A stretch of DNA of 64,000 bases from Thamnaconus septentrionalis. Taxonomy: Eukaryota; Chordata; Actinopteri; Tetraodontiformes; Monacanthidae. Shown here in pieces: positions 33,457 through 45,245 of the stretch. Numbering within the stretch: the stretch's first letter is position 1; each line of letters opens with the position of its first letter. The DNA lies in contig CM020508.1 in the NCBI GenBank assembly GCA_009823395.1, positions 2,624,015 through 2,688,014 of the forward strand, written 5' to 3'. Made by a program: the position numbers and the translations under genes. The notes beneath the pieces were generated by a model. It had not been told where the DNA came from. It searched no databases and saw only the letters and a list, made by a program, of their open reading frames with translations.

Positions 33457-34010
33457 CTGTCATGTGAAATCGAGGCAGGATGAGAAGCAAGAGAGAGAAA
33501 AATCCCTTCACAAGGAGGCCAAGCTAATCCTGGCGCTAACGACTGCTAGCCGCAGCTTCTCCTGCCTTAACGGGCCAAGAGGGGCCCTGAGACCTGGAGT
33601 GGAGGAGGAGAGCAGAGCAGGTGGAGCAGCCGCGGCTGTCAAGTTAGCGAGAAGAAGGAGGGGGGAGAGGAGGAAAAGGACAAGGAAGAGGAGGAGTGCA
33701 GGAGGAGGAGAGGGAGAAGAGGGAGCGAGGAGGAGTGAGGAGGAGTGAAGGAAGAGTAAAGGATTGGAAGAGGAGTGCACAACAACACTGCTGGGACAAA
33801 AGGAGCAGAGGTGAGTGAAACAAGCTGGAGGTTGCAGCCAGACGACGGAGGAGGAGGAGGAGGAGGAGGAGGAGGAGGAGGAGGTGGTCATGAGGGAAGG
33901 GGTGGGGTGAGGTGAGGGGGTGGGGGTCCCAGAGCTCCAACCAGAGTGATGACCAGAGTGTCCATCAGTCAGGTCTCCGGGGTGCCGCTGAAACAGCAAC
34001 ACTGGCAGAA

Positions 34011-34067
<57 letters not shown>

Positions 34068-34690
34068 GCTGCTGCCGCCGCCACCGTAGGAAAGTGCTTT
34101 TTCTCCCGCCAGATGCCGAGTGATGGATCGGCTCGGCCGCTGCACACAATGCATTTCACGGTGGCGAGGGGGTTGAGGGTGGTGGTGGGGTGGTAGAGGG
34201 GGCGTGGTGGTGGTGCTGGTGGTGGGAGGGGTTGCAGGAGGCTCCTGTCAGGAAAAACACTTCCACTTTACTCCTAGAACGCACTGAAATATTTAGGAGC
34301 TTGATATTTATTTCACTATAGCACACGTTGGATGTGAGAATGGACCGACACGCAGATGGAGGTCCTGCTACAACAAAAGGTTTCGGAGGCCGTGCACGTG
34401 CACACACACACACGTACACCATGCCTGGGACGACTGTGGGTCAAGACGGGGAAATGGATGAATATTTCAGCAGGGTTGCCAGATTTGTTCCTCTAAGAGC
34501 GAAAAAATAAAGAATATATTATTATTATTATTATTATTATTACTACTAATAATAATAATAATAATAATAATGAAAAATCTTGAATTAAAGGGGAGGGAGT
34601 TAAAAAAAAATGTGTGTGTGTGTGTGTGTTGGGGGTTGGTTGGTCGGTTTCCACGTTCTTCTTTTCCTCCTTCCCTCCTTCCTCCTGAAT
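33010..34690. other. Microsatellite and polypurine-rich stretch
   Basis: Holds an (AC)n repeat (33409-33454), a purine-rich tract (about 33595-33790, mostly GGA/GAA), a (GGA)n repeat (33847-33883), G-runs (33897-33930), a second (AC)n (34013-34066), and ATT/AAT trinucleotide repeats (about 34517-34571). Long open frames here are low-complexity and not credible genes. Confidence 0.6.
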
Positions 34691-35290
34691 GATGGAAATG
34701 TCTCCGCTGAGACGCGCGCCGGCCGAGCGCACCTGCCAACCTCGGGAGTCAACAGTATTGATTAAACCGCCGCATCCTCTCAAATCCATCCGCCGCCTCC
34801 TTTGAAGGCGAAAATCATCCTTGATATCTGCCAACAGCTCGCTTACTTAGGGATTTCTTCCTCCTCCGTCTCACCCCCCCCCCCTGTTAATTAATGCCTG
34901 CTTTTTCCTCAAATTAGCCCTCCGAGGAGCCGCAGCTCAAATTCCTGTATTTATGAAAGTAATAGGCTGGGAGAGAAAAGTGCAGGGGGTGGGAGGGTGG
35001 GGAAAGGGTGGGTTTTTCAGGGGGGGGGCGCGTGAAAAAAAAAAATTGCTAAACTGAAATAATTATGCAGCCCGACACTTTGCTTAGAGTATAAACTGCA
35101 AGAAACCTGATGAAATATGAATGTGCGTTGGGTGCAAAGATTGTTAAATATTTACAATCCCGTGTTTCGTCCACAGCCGCAGTAAAGATGCTCGTCAGCT
35201 GCAATAATTGCTCCGCTGCAAAACTTTGCCGTTGATTCGCCGGCTGCGCTGCAAGTTCAGACATTCCGGATAGAAAATATGTATATTACA
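34690..35290. promoter_or_regulatory. Candidate conserved non-coding element
   Basis: Two non-repetitive blocks (34690-34960 and 35045-35275) separated by a G-rich run. Words include GTATTGATTAAACC, CTGTTAATTAATGCC, GAAATAATTATGCAG and GCAATAATTGC. Homeodomain-type cores are frequent and there is no coding frame. Called by appearance only. Confidence 0.35.
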
Positions 35291-35445
35291 TTTTTTCTTT
35301 TCATTCTTAAATCGTGCAACCATTTAAAAATATATAATTAATTACCCCCCTCCCCCCCCGCCCCCCTAACTAACTCTCTTGTTTCTGTTTACATTCCATT
35401 TTCCCCCCCCTTGTCTAATGTAATCAGGCAGGTAGTTGCATCTCA

Positions 35446-35477
<32 letters not shown>

Positions 35478-35723
35478 TGAGTGCGCTTCAGTGGGGCCCC
35501 TGAGGGAGCGATCTTATATCAGGAGCCGCTATATTTCTTGGCTAAAGAGGCCATTCAAACCCACCGATGCCTGAATTATTAAAGACGCTGTATGTTTTTC
35601 AAAGCCTTGATTTAGCTTCTCTTTTTTTCTTCTTCTCCTCCTCCTTCTTCTCCTCCTTCTTCTTCTTCGTCTTCTTCTTGCAGGGGCGGAGATGCGCGTA
35701 TGCGTTTGCTGCGTTGGCAAGTG

Positions 35724-35763
<40 letters not shown>

Positions 35764-38276
35764 AGGCGGGGCTATCACAGGCTGCTGGATTGTCCCCCCC
35801 CCCCCCAACCCACCAGCCCCGCCCTCCCTTCCAGGCTCGCCACCGTCCTCGCCGTCGGGGCTAAAATGGCCCTTTTACGCTAACGACTGAGCGACCGGCC
35901 GCGGACCAGCGGACCGACCGACCGACCGCCAGCCGGGTTATTTCTGTTGGTGAAAAGGATACGGCCGCCACAGCCGCCGAGCAAAACCCCGGCCATTGGC
36001 GAGGTTGTAGGATCCTTTCCCCTCAGTTTGGGCTTATGAATTTATCATCAGCAAAGCACACGGGCCGCTCTCGTGCTACGTCAAGCTAAGTGGCCGATGG
36101 GTTTGAAGCTGAGTGGCTGTGCGGGGCGGTGGGTGAGGGCTGGAGGGAAGGAAACAGCAGCAGGAAGGAGGAAGAAGGAAGGAGGCGGCGGTGTAAGCAG
36201 GCCGGCTGATCCCGCTCTTGCAGCGGAGGAGTTCCTAAGACGTTAAAAGTCCTAAAATGGCTTCATCGATGGCGCTCTTGATTCTGAGATACAGTACAGA
36301 GGCTCCACTTGTTAACAACTTGTATGTTAATGACTTGTATTAGAGCTGATCAATGGACTTTGGATGCGGGGAGTGTTTTTTTTTTTTTTCTCCTTCTTCT
36401 TCTTCTTCTTCTTCCTTCTTCCCATGGCTTTGAAGTGAGAGTCATTGATTGGGCCAGAATATAACAGAATTAAACAATCGGTGGTGCTAAGTGCTGGCAG
36501 GAGCCGCCCCTTTATTTTTTCTCTGTCGGCTGAATAGATCCGAGGAGGGAGAAGAAGAAGAAGAAGAAGGAGAGGGGAAGAACGCTGAGGGTGCAAAGCA
36601 CATTAGCATATTGATGTGGAAGGCTCTGGTTTGAGGTGCAGCTCTGTGCAGTTCAATTTTTCCACGTTCAATGGCAAATGAGACGTTGATGTAAAAACCC
36701 AAACGTTGCACTTAAGAAAAAGATGATAAATAGAAAACATCCTGATTATGACTGGTTATCTCCTACAATCATGCTAGTGTTGAGACGTCGCTATAATTTC
36801 CATTTCCTGTATTTTGGAGCGGTTTTCTCTGGGCCTTTTTGTCCTGACTGTGGAATTACACAAACAGGAGAAGAAGAAGAAGAAGAAGAAGAAGAAGAAG
36901 AGATATCCACTAGCACAGTGTTGTTAGCATTTTGCTAGCTGACCTTAGTATCCTTAAAGCCTAGCTATAGCGGAACATTTTCTTGAGCTGACAAATTTGT
37001 AGTGCAGATTTTTTCGTATGTGACAAAATGTCAGCGATGCTGCTTTAGCTCTAAAATTATAAAATAAGAGAAAAAAAAAATCACGGATGTCATTTCTGGT
37101 ACACATGTCAGGATTAGTGCACCACACACTGAAGTCTGCCAATGCACCGAATGTTATTTGGAACACGGCTAAGAACTTATTTTTATTTTATTTTATTTTT
37201 TTATTTTGCAATTTTGTACAACGATTTCCCTGAGTTGTCGAGACTCTCCCCCTCCTCTTACAAACCTCACAAGAACGTTGTTTTGGTTCCTGGAGCTGCA
37301 TCTCGCTGCCTGCGCTCGCTGTAAACCAAACAGGCAGCAGGTGCAGTTAGCAGCTAATGAAGGTACAGAGCAGCTAAAGATCCAGACTAGAGCTGCAGAA
37401 AAGAGTTGGAAAATAGCGGGTTGAGAATGTGTCTCACTCCGGGTGTCTTCTTAGATCCTTTCCTGATGCATGATGATGATGATGATGATGATGATGATAT
37501 TTTTCTCATTTAATTTCTTCAATTAGGCAATTACGGGTCAATAGGGTGTGCTGTCTGCTGCCCCCTTGTGAAGTTATGCTAGTTCTTAACTAGCATATCT
37601 AAAAAAGTTCTTAACTATGCGGATGATACATCCAGACTTCTTTGTTTGGCCGTGTGTTCAATTCTTTCACGGCTTATTTGGAACCAAAACAAGTCTCAGT
37701 CGTACATACAAAGCTGAGATTCTGCACCTCGAGCACCTTGAGCACCGAGAGCAGCGCCTCTGCTACCTACGTATTAGCACAGCGAGGCCCCCAAAAAACC
37801 CCAAAACACGATGCAATTCCACCTTGGAGGTATTGCTGATACATCGGCCACCGAAACGGATGTCTGTATCTCTTGAGTTGGTTACACTGCAGGATGCTCC
37901 CACCCTAGAATTCCAAATCCAGGGTGAAACGCACGAGTTGTTTTGCGTGCAAATCAGTAAATACGCAGCACGTTCAGCCGCTACGATACGGACGCAGGCG
38001 TGCAGGAATTGATCATTTATTGATTTGTCACCAGAGTGGATATCAAAGATGAACAGGTGAGGTGGGGGAACTGTGGCGGGGCGAGTGGATACGGTCTTGC
38101 GTGTGACATCATCACACAAATCCCCCGGTAGCGAACGTTAGTAGAGTTGTAGGTTTTGTTTGCGTGACCAGATTGGTCCCGCTGCTCCGTTGGCGTTTGC
38201 ATCGATTCCTCTCTGAAAGTAGGAGAGCGTGAAAAAAAAAAGAAAAAAAGAAGGTCTCCTTCATATCAGCCCCCAC

Positions 38277-38327
<51 letters not shown>

Positions 38328-38400
38328 CCTTTTCTTCCTCCTCCTTCAGCCCAAACACATGGTCCAAGGTCTTCTTTATTGATGGAGGAGCGCTTGACAA
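35290..38400. other. Non-coding with simple repeats
   Basis: CAG repeat (about 35450-35473), pyrimidine tract (35620-35680), TG repeat (about 35725-35762), GAA run (about 36869-36900), GAT run (about 37468-37498), CA repeat (38279-38325). 35880-36260 is CpG-rich and could be a CpG island. At 37557-37571 the minus strand reads CACAAGGGGGCAG, CTCF-like. No coding exon supported. Confidence 0.45.
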
Positions 38401-38860
38401 AGCAGGCTAATTAAAGCAATAGCGCCGGCCAGGGCCCCCATTGATAAAGATTGGAGCCGATGCACCTCTCTGTGGTGTGTCAGCAGCGCCGAGCCGCCGT
38501 CCCCTGGATCCCTCGCTCGCCTTTCATCTCCCCCGCTCAGCCATGAAAAATTCATCCAAGACCTCCAGAAATATTTATTGTAAAATCTTAGGGAGAAGTG
38601 GTAGCACTGAAAAATTCATGGCCCCGCTCGCCTCCAACAGCTGTGGACCCCTTTAATTAATTTGATCGCTCACATTACACAATAAATTCATTTATACAAT
38701 ATTAATCTGTCCTCTGCCTCAACCTGATCAAACAGACGCGCAAACAAAAGCCGCTCCCTCCGCGCTCTCATCTGAACGCGCGCGGCGTTGTACCACTGCT
38801 TTAATTTGCTTAATGTGCCTCATTTTGATTTAGCAAAGAAATACATAAGATGAAAAAAAA
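38400..38860. promoter_or_regulatory. Candidate conserved non-coding element
   Basis: About 450 non-repetitive bases with two copies of GAAAAATTCAT (about 38543 and 38610), a TTTAATTAATTTGATCG segment (38651-38667) and TTTAATTTGCTTAATG (about 38800). It is bounded by a CA repeat on the left and A-rich sequence on the right. This is the typical look of a vertebrate developmental enhancer; conservation is untested. Confidence 0.35.
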
Positions 38861-40840
38861 GAAAGAACAGAAAATCCTCCTTTGTATTCAACAGAAAGAG
38901 AGTTTTAATAAAACATTCTTTCGTTTCGTCTTATTGAGCAAATTATAATTTTTGCAATTGTACAGTGTGAACTAGCGGAACAGCACGTTAGTGTTGCCGT
39001 AATTGTGATTCAAGACGCAAAGCCTCAAGGGTTTGAGGGTACGAGCGGACACAATGCGGTTAACTGTATATTGACACGCAACCATATCCCGTTTGAGCAC
39101 ATTAGCGTGCTGCTGTTAAATAGCATGTAGCACGGCTATCAGTAACAGGAAGTAGCCTCTACTAAAGTTGGAGTAAAATGAAAAACCAACAACAAAAACC
39201 TAGGTTTCTTTGTCTGCTAGCCAAGCTAATAGAGTGCTTTTATTAGCAACAATGCTAACGTGGCTAAAGACGGCCTGTCATGAACTAACTGGATATATAT
39301 ATACATGCATTTTTTGAGTTGTTTATTTATTTTCTGACACACTCTTGGATGAATTGCGATAACGACCATTTGCGCTAGCCGCTACCCGTTACCCGCCACC
39401 GGGGGGGTGTTGGGTGGGGTGGGGTGGGAGGTGGTTGGTTGGTATATATGTGTTTGTTATTTGGCACCGTTTGATGTGTGTTTTTTTTGTGTCTCTGCCG
39501 TGTAAAACTTGACACGCATCATCAGCGGCGCTGGCATTTGCCGCTGCGACTGCTGACAGTCACGTAGCTTTGTTAGCATTCACAACGTGTCGTCGGCACT
39601 AATGTAATGCTGATATACGCTGTGGGGACGCCGCTGCGCGTTTGACATTTTTTAGACGCTGCTGTCGCCAATCTGAAGCACCACACAAAAAGCGAAACAG
39701 AAAAAACAAAAAAACTAAGAGCAACTTTGAACCAGAGACTTTGAAGGTAGCCAAAATATAAAAAAAAACAAAAAAACTGGAACTCATAATAGTGCGAAGT
39801 GAATTTGTTTTTTCCTCTTTTTCGCACCTTGAAATGATCATGTTGTTGTCTTTCTCTTTTCCAGGAAACATTCATGTGAGCAGCAGCAGCAGCCAATCAG
39901 CGGGAGGCCTTGACAAGCACTGAGCGAGAGCTGGATGTGACAGGCGGCTCCCCGGTAATCACAGCGCATGGAACCACGCTGCGCAAAAACAGACAACAGT
40001 TTTTATAATGAAGGAGTCTTTAAAAAAAGCGAGGACTCTCGGGGAAAAAAAAGAGTCTCCAACGCCCTTTTTAAAAAAAATAAAAAATAAAAAATAAGCG
40101 TTTCCTCCCCCCCTCCCTTCTCCTCATTTTTTCTTAAAAGTCAAAGGCAGCTACGTGAGAAGCATTAGAAAAAGAAAAAAAAAAAGCGGTAAAAGGTTGG
40201 CGCATTAGCGAATCAGAGACGGGAGCTAATGGGGGCTGATTAGTCGAATCATTAGCTTTGGGCTCACTAGTATTCCGTCTTCCTGCCCCGCCGAGAGACT
40301 TGGTACTGGTCCAGTGCTGAGCCAGATGTAACCCTGGGGGGGCAGGGGGGGGGTCTGAGGCTGTTGAGTAGCCAGGGTCAGGGTTAATAGCTTTAGCACG
40401 CTAGCATGTTCCGCTCTGTTGAAGGCCGCCGCCTCGCTTCGACGGGAGAGCTCTCAGGTCAGCAGGGAGCGGTTGGGGGGAGGAGGTGGGGAGGTGAGCG
40501 ACGTAGACGCTAATCTTAATTAGCCTCCGAGCTAATTAGCGGGAGCTCCTCGACGGGGACGGAGAATCACGCCAGGGACGGGGCCCCGTGCTCGCCTTCC
40601 CGACTCCCTGCCTCCCTGCTTCTGCCTGTACCTCACGCCGCCGCCAGTAGCGCCATGCCAATTGAAAATGAACAAAAGCGTGACAACAAAATATCTGTCT
40701 TCGAAGCCCCCCGGTATTTAGGGCTTTACTGAAATGACTCTTAAAACATCAAAAAAAATGATGAAATACAGCTATTTTATGACTTACGTACTATTAGTAT
40801 CATTACTTCAAGTTTGACAGGCCTGATTAAAAAGCTCAAC
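38860..40840. other. Non-coding, mostly unremarkable
   Basis: AT-rich and moderately repetitive. It includes a G-rich run (39398-39432) and GCTAAC-type words (39236-39262 and 40385-40410). 40180-40290 and 40500-40660 are non-repetitive with TTAATTAG words and may be small regulatory elements. No coding exon. Confidence 0.4.
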
Positions 40841-41848
40841 AGGCCACAGATGACCACCCGGCCATAGTTTGACTGTGCCTGATTAGGACAGATGTCAAAC
40901 GCTCTCTGACACTCGGCCCCCTTGGATTTTATATTTTTATTGTACGCTGACAGCGGCCGTCAGCGCCCAGAGGAAGAAGCACCCGTCGGCCGTTATCGAT
41001 GAAGGGGCGCCCCCCCCCCCCCCCCATCCCTCCTCCCATCGACCCCTTGTGGTCAAACCCCCTCGCTGGCAGGAAGTGGCGCCGCCTGCTGCGCGACGGT
41101 GTCGTGGAGATGATTGCTCCCCGACCCGCTGCCCTCCGTCACATTTGACTTTGAAGGTAGCCTCGGTAAAAGCTTGTCTGGCCGCGTGTCCTCTCTCTCT
41201 TTGATCCCTCCCTTGCTCGCCCGCCATTTGATCCTCGATGCCTTTTTTTCCCTCCCGCCGTCATGATGGCGTGAACCATGTGACCCTCTCGAGGAAAACT
41301 GCCTTTTGGAACTGCAGCCCATTTTTTTTTAAGTCACTTTGCTAGCCAGAAACTAGCCCGCTAATGCTAATGCTAATGCTAAGCTGAAAATTCGCGGAAG
41401 ACTGACGATATTCTGGACTTCACGGTCACTCGGCATTGAGGTTCTCTGAGTTACACTCAGGGTTTTTGCTTGGCGCTCGGCTGAAGACGCTGAAGACCTC
41501 CAGCAACGAATTGATACAAGCAAGAGAGAACCATCGCACGTCCTTCACCTGCCCCCCCCTTTATTTTATGTCTTCCTTTTTCTTTTCCTTCCAGGAACTC
41601 AGGCCTAAATAGTTCTGTCACATAACTTCAAACAAAGGACTTTTTTCACACAAGAATCAGGCCACACGGGTCACAGCGAGAAGGTGACGGGTTCGATTTC
41701 CAGGTCTCACTGTGGTGAGTTTTGCTCCCTATCCCCCCCCCGTCCAGAGAATCAGGTCGTCTCCGCCTGAACGTCAAAATTGTATTTTATCGTGGAAAAA
41801 AACACTGTCGTACAGTATGTGACATGTTCAGCAGGTCACCATACAGTC

Positions 41849-41884
<36 letters not shown>

Positions 41885-42860
41885 CGCCCCTGTTGCAACC
41901 TTGAGCTCTCGGCAAAGGGATGAAAAAGAAAGAAGGAGAAAAAAAAAGAGAGACAGAAAGAGATGACTTGCCATTAACAAGCGTGAAAGTGGGAAAGTGG
42001 GAAAAGGGGGTGGGAGTGAGGGGTGGCGGTAGGCAGGGGTGGAGGGGCGGAGGGGCGGAGCTTTTGAGCGGCGCCGAGGTACCATCCCATAACTCCTGGG
42101 CTCCTCGGCGGGGGCCTGTCGGCGGAGCGCCATTGATCAGGCGCAGCGAGTCACTTGTTCAGCACTAACCGCTATCCCTCATCCCAAAGTGTCACAAAGG
42201 CACCGAGATCAAATCCCGCCTCCGCACGGCGGGGCCTGAGAGCGCGGCTCCGCTCTGATAGAGTACAACCCCAACCAACAGGGGTGGGGGAGGAGGAGGA
42301 GGACAGGGAGGGAACGAAGAAAAGAAAAAGAAAAAAGAAAAAGTGCTGCCACATCTTTGGCAACCATTACTGCCTTTTCTTTTTGTGACACGGGGCTTTT
42401 TTTTTTTTTTTTTTTCCTTCATATGACACCTTGTGATGTGAGGCGGGTTTCTGCTGGTCTCGCCTCCAGGGGTCGGAGGTGGTGGTGGTGGTGGTGGTGG
42501 TGGGAGGGAGGGGCTGAGCTGGGGGGCTGCAGGCTTGCAGAAAAGTCAGCAGCCAGAAAACGAGCACTTTGCATTCAATCGCATTCAATCGCTCCCCGTT
42601 TGGTGCTTGACTCTCCTCAGGAGGGGGGAAAGAGGGGAGGGCCGGGTGGGGGGGGGGCGCAGACAGACCCCACCTCCTTTCTCATCGCCAGTGTCAAGCT
42701 AATTTACGGCCGAATGGTTCCCGGGATGCAGTGATGCCGTGTGACTTATTGATTGTTTTCTTTCTTTTTTTTCCTTCCTGGTGCCGGCCGGGTTCCTTGA
42801 TGGAGCTGTGAGGGAGGGGCTGAGAGGGGGGGAGGTGGGCGGGGCCCCAGAGGAGCTGTA
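40840..42860. other. Non-coding; one short SINE-head fragment
   Basis: 40840-40960 is a small non-repetitive block. A C-run lies at 41010-41025. 41660-41715 (AGAAGGTGACGGGTTCGATT) matches the B-box part of the SINE at 6691 and is a fragment. A TG/CG repeat lies at about 41849-41885, purine-rich runs at 41920-42060 and 42280-42345, and a GGT repeat at about 42478-42503. No coding exon. Confidence 0.45.
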
Positions 42861-43275
42861 CCTACAACTCTGTACACGCCACTTTACACTTGTAGTCACT
42901 GTCGGGGACGTACAATGGAATTCAATTTACACCGCTTTTAGGGCCGGATGTAAAACAAGCGGCCCGGCTCAAATCTCGGAAGTCCGCATTGAACTTCCAC
43001 TGAAGGATGTGTAAATTGAAAAAAAATAAATAAATAAAAAGATCAGAAAAAAAGAAAGAAGAAGAAAAAAAAAAAAAAAAAAAAAGACGCTGTACGTTCA
43101 GGGAAGTCAATCCTGGGAAGGGAAGCTGTGAAAACACTTGTTAGTGGCGTCTGGTTGGTGGGAACCGACGGGGGCTTCGGAAGGAGGAGGAGCCGAGGAG
43201 CCTTTGACCTGCCGTTAATTTCAAGAAACGCATTTCATTAAATCACCGAGCCCGAGCAATAGACATCGCCAGGGC
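42860..43275. promoter_or_regulatory. Candidate non-coding element with inverted repeat
   Basis: 42865-43020 is non-repetitive and bounded by a perfect 12-base inverted repeat (42921-42932, TTCAATTTACAC; 43009-43020, GTGTAAATTGAA). After an A-rich run, 43195-43270 has GTTAATTTCAAG and TTCATTAAATCACC. No coding frame. Confidence 0.3.
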
Positions 43276-43394
43276 GAAAAAAATGACCCTCAATTCACTT
43301 CCTGGTCTACAAAAATAGTTCTAAACCCATTTTTGAGATTCTGATTTGTTTAATGCGATTAATTCCAGTGTTGTTATATAGAGAGTTACTTTTA

Positions 43395-43754
43395 TACATC
43401 AACAGCAGGAGGAGTTTAGCCCAGTTGGTTGAAGTCTTGATTCCGGTGTGGAAAACCAGGAACAGAAAATAGACAACATACTATAACCAACCTAATATTT
43501 CCGACATGTTGTGATTTTGCATTCTCCCACTCCATAGAAGATAAGCAATCAAAAATATATCCAATATTATATAAGGTTGGAGGAGAATTGAACCCACAAC
43601 CAGGTGTGCCATAGTCAAGCTCCTAGCAACATGAGCTAACTGTCCTGATGTGGTGACGCCTGATTTTCTTGACCTTCTCTCTGATCTTGACCTTAAAAGA
43701 CTGATAACTTTCACCTGGTGGAGACCAGGATTCAAACCCAGGTGACGATTTCTG
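43395..43754 (-). mobile_element. Possible tRNA-derived SINE remnants
   Basis: Read on the minus strand, 43645-43575 has a tRNA-like A-box region (AGTTAGCTCATG) and B-box (GGTTCAATTC), and 43745-43725 has another B-box-like GGTTTGAATCC. The plus-strand start GAGTTTAGCCCAGTTGG is also A-box-like. I cannot assign a family. Confidence 0.35.
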
Positions 43755-43922
43755 TGTTTACACAAAGCCGGGCAAGACGGTGTTTCCAAACGTATCCACC
43801 CTGAGGAGTGTTTTTGAAAATGTGCGGTTTCAGTGAAAACGGCGGTTAAACGGCATGAAAACGCTAGGCTGAACCGACTAAATATTTCTGCGTTTTCAGA
43901 GAAACCCGTCTTTGTGTAAACA
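43755..43922. mobile_element. 168-bp foldback MITE
   Basis: The left end TGTTTACACAAAGCCGGG and the right end (reverse complement TGTTTACACAAAGACGGG) differ at one of 18 positions. The interior contains GTGCGGTTTCAGTGAAAACG and other GC-rich phrases, with no open frame. Superfamily not assigned. Confidence 0.6.
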
Positions 43923-44736
43923 GGTCCTTTCGGTCACATCGCAGAAAACTTATTGAAGGGTTTTGTGGCAACAACGGCATCAACGACAGGTGTCGTAAGG
44001 GGTCATCAGGGGTCATCAGGGGCATCAGAGGACGGCAGGGGTTGGCGGATCACAGCAACCTCAGTTCCTTAGACGCTGCTTGCAGCTTTAATTTCTTTTA
44101 CTTTGTATATATATATATATATATATATACATATATTTACCTCCAATAGAGATAGAGGGAGAAAAAGGGAAAAGGGGATCTGAGTCTGAGTGTGAGTTGT
44201 GACCGGACGAGGCGCCGCCGGAATGCCAACGAGCAGCCCTGGCTCTTCTAATCCCTGCCTGTGAACTTCCCCCTCCTGTGATTAGCCATCTAATGAACAT
44301 GCACAAAAAGACGGCGGCCGAGCGGCTCCACAATAGCGTTTCCCAGGCACTTCCATGGAACTGTGGCGCTCCACGTTTGAAATTCCAGGGCTGACTTGGC
44401 GTTGACGCTAAACCTCCTCCTCCGATTAAAAACTAAAAACTTATAAAAACTCTCATTAAAAACTGCAATTAAAAAAAAGCAAAAACATAAAATATGGGCA
44501 TGGAACGTGTGGAACGAGCTTCTGCCTCCGTCTACGCCTTGCGTCACTGTTTGCTAACAGTCGGCCCCCCTAATTGGTTTTATGGTGCGTCATCAAAAGA
44601 AAATCAAACAGAGGGATTGTTGCTTTTGATGTGAACAGATTAAACCATCAAAGATTTTAATTGTTTCTAAAACGCTTTCAGATCTCCAGTATTCCCCTCG
44701 CTGAGACCGTCTTCCATCTGCCTGCACAGCCCACGC

Positions 44737-44803
<67 letters not shown>

Positions 44804-44974
44804 GCTGCGAGATAATTATGCCCCCCGCACTCGCTCATCAGAGGCTAAAAGTTTCTGGCGCTCCCATTAATTTTTGAACTGGGATAATTGATCCGCCATT
44901 CATGCACATGGTTCAGATCAAAGGATAAACATTTCAACTTTGATTAGGTTTTTTTCCTTGTCGCCATGTTGCTA

Positions 44975-45019
<45 letters not shown>

Positions 45020-45245
45020 AACACACATTTTTTTTAGTTTTGTTTTTGGGGGTAAAAAAAAAAAAAAAAAGTTTTTTTTCAAATGAACCAGAGGCGTTGG
45101 TTGACGGAGTCTCTGCAGAGTCAGAACATTTGTTGCCACAGTTAGCCACAGTTGTTCGACTCTTTTGATTGTGTATCTTTGCACGCCAGGTGCCGTGGTG
45201 ATTGGTGTGTCTTGAAATCAGCCATCACGCTCCACAATCACTACG
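43923..45245. other. Non-coding with simple repeats
   Basis: Three near-tandem GGGGTCATCA units (about 43999-44025), a TA repeat (44106-44129), CA repeats (about 44736-44770 and 44778-44803), and another CA repeat (about 44978-45015). 44860-44950 is non-repetitive with CCCATTAATTTTTG and GGGATAATTGATCC and could be regulatory. No coding exon. Confidence 0.4.

Noticed and set aside
33134..34149. 200-residue frames with poly-Ser or poly-Val/Cys stretches
   Set aside because: They are translations of AC and GGA microsatellites.
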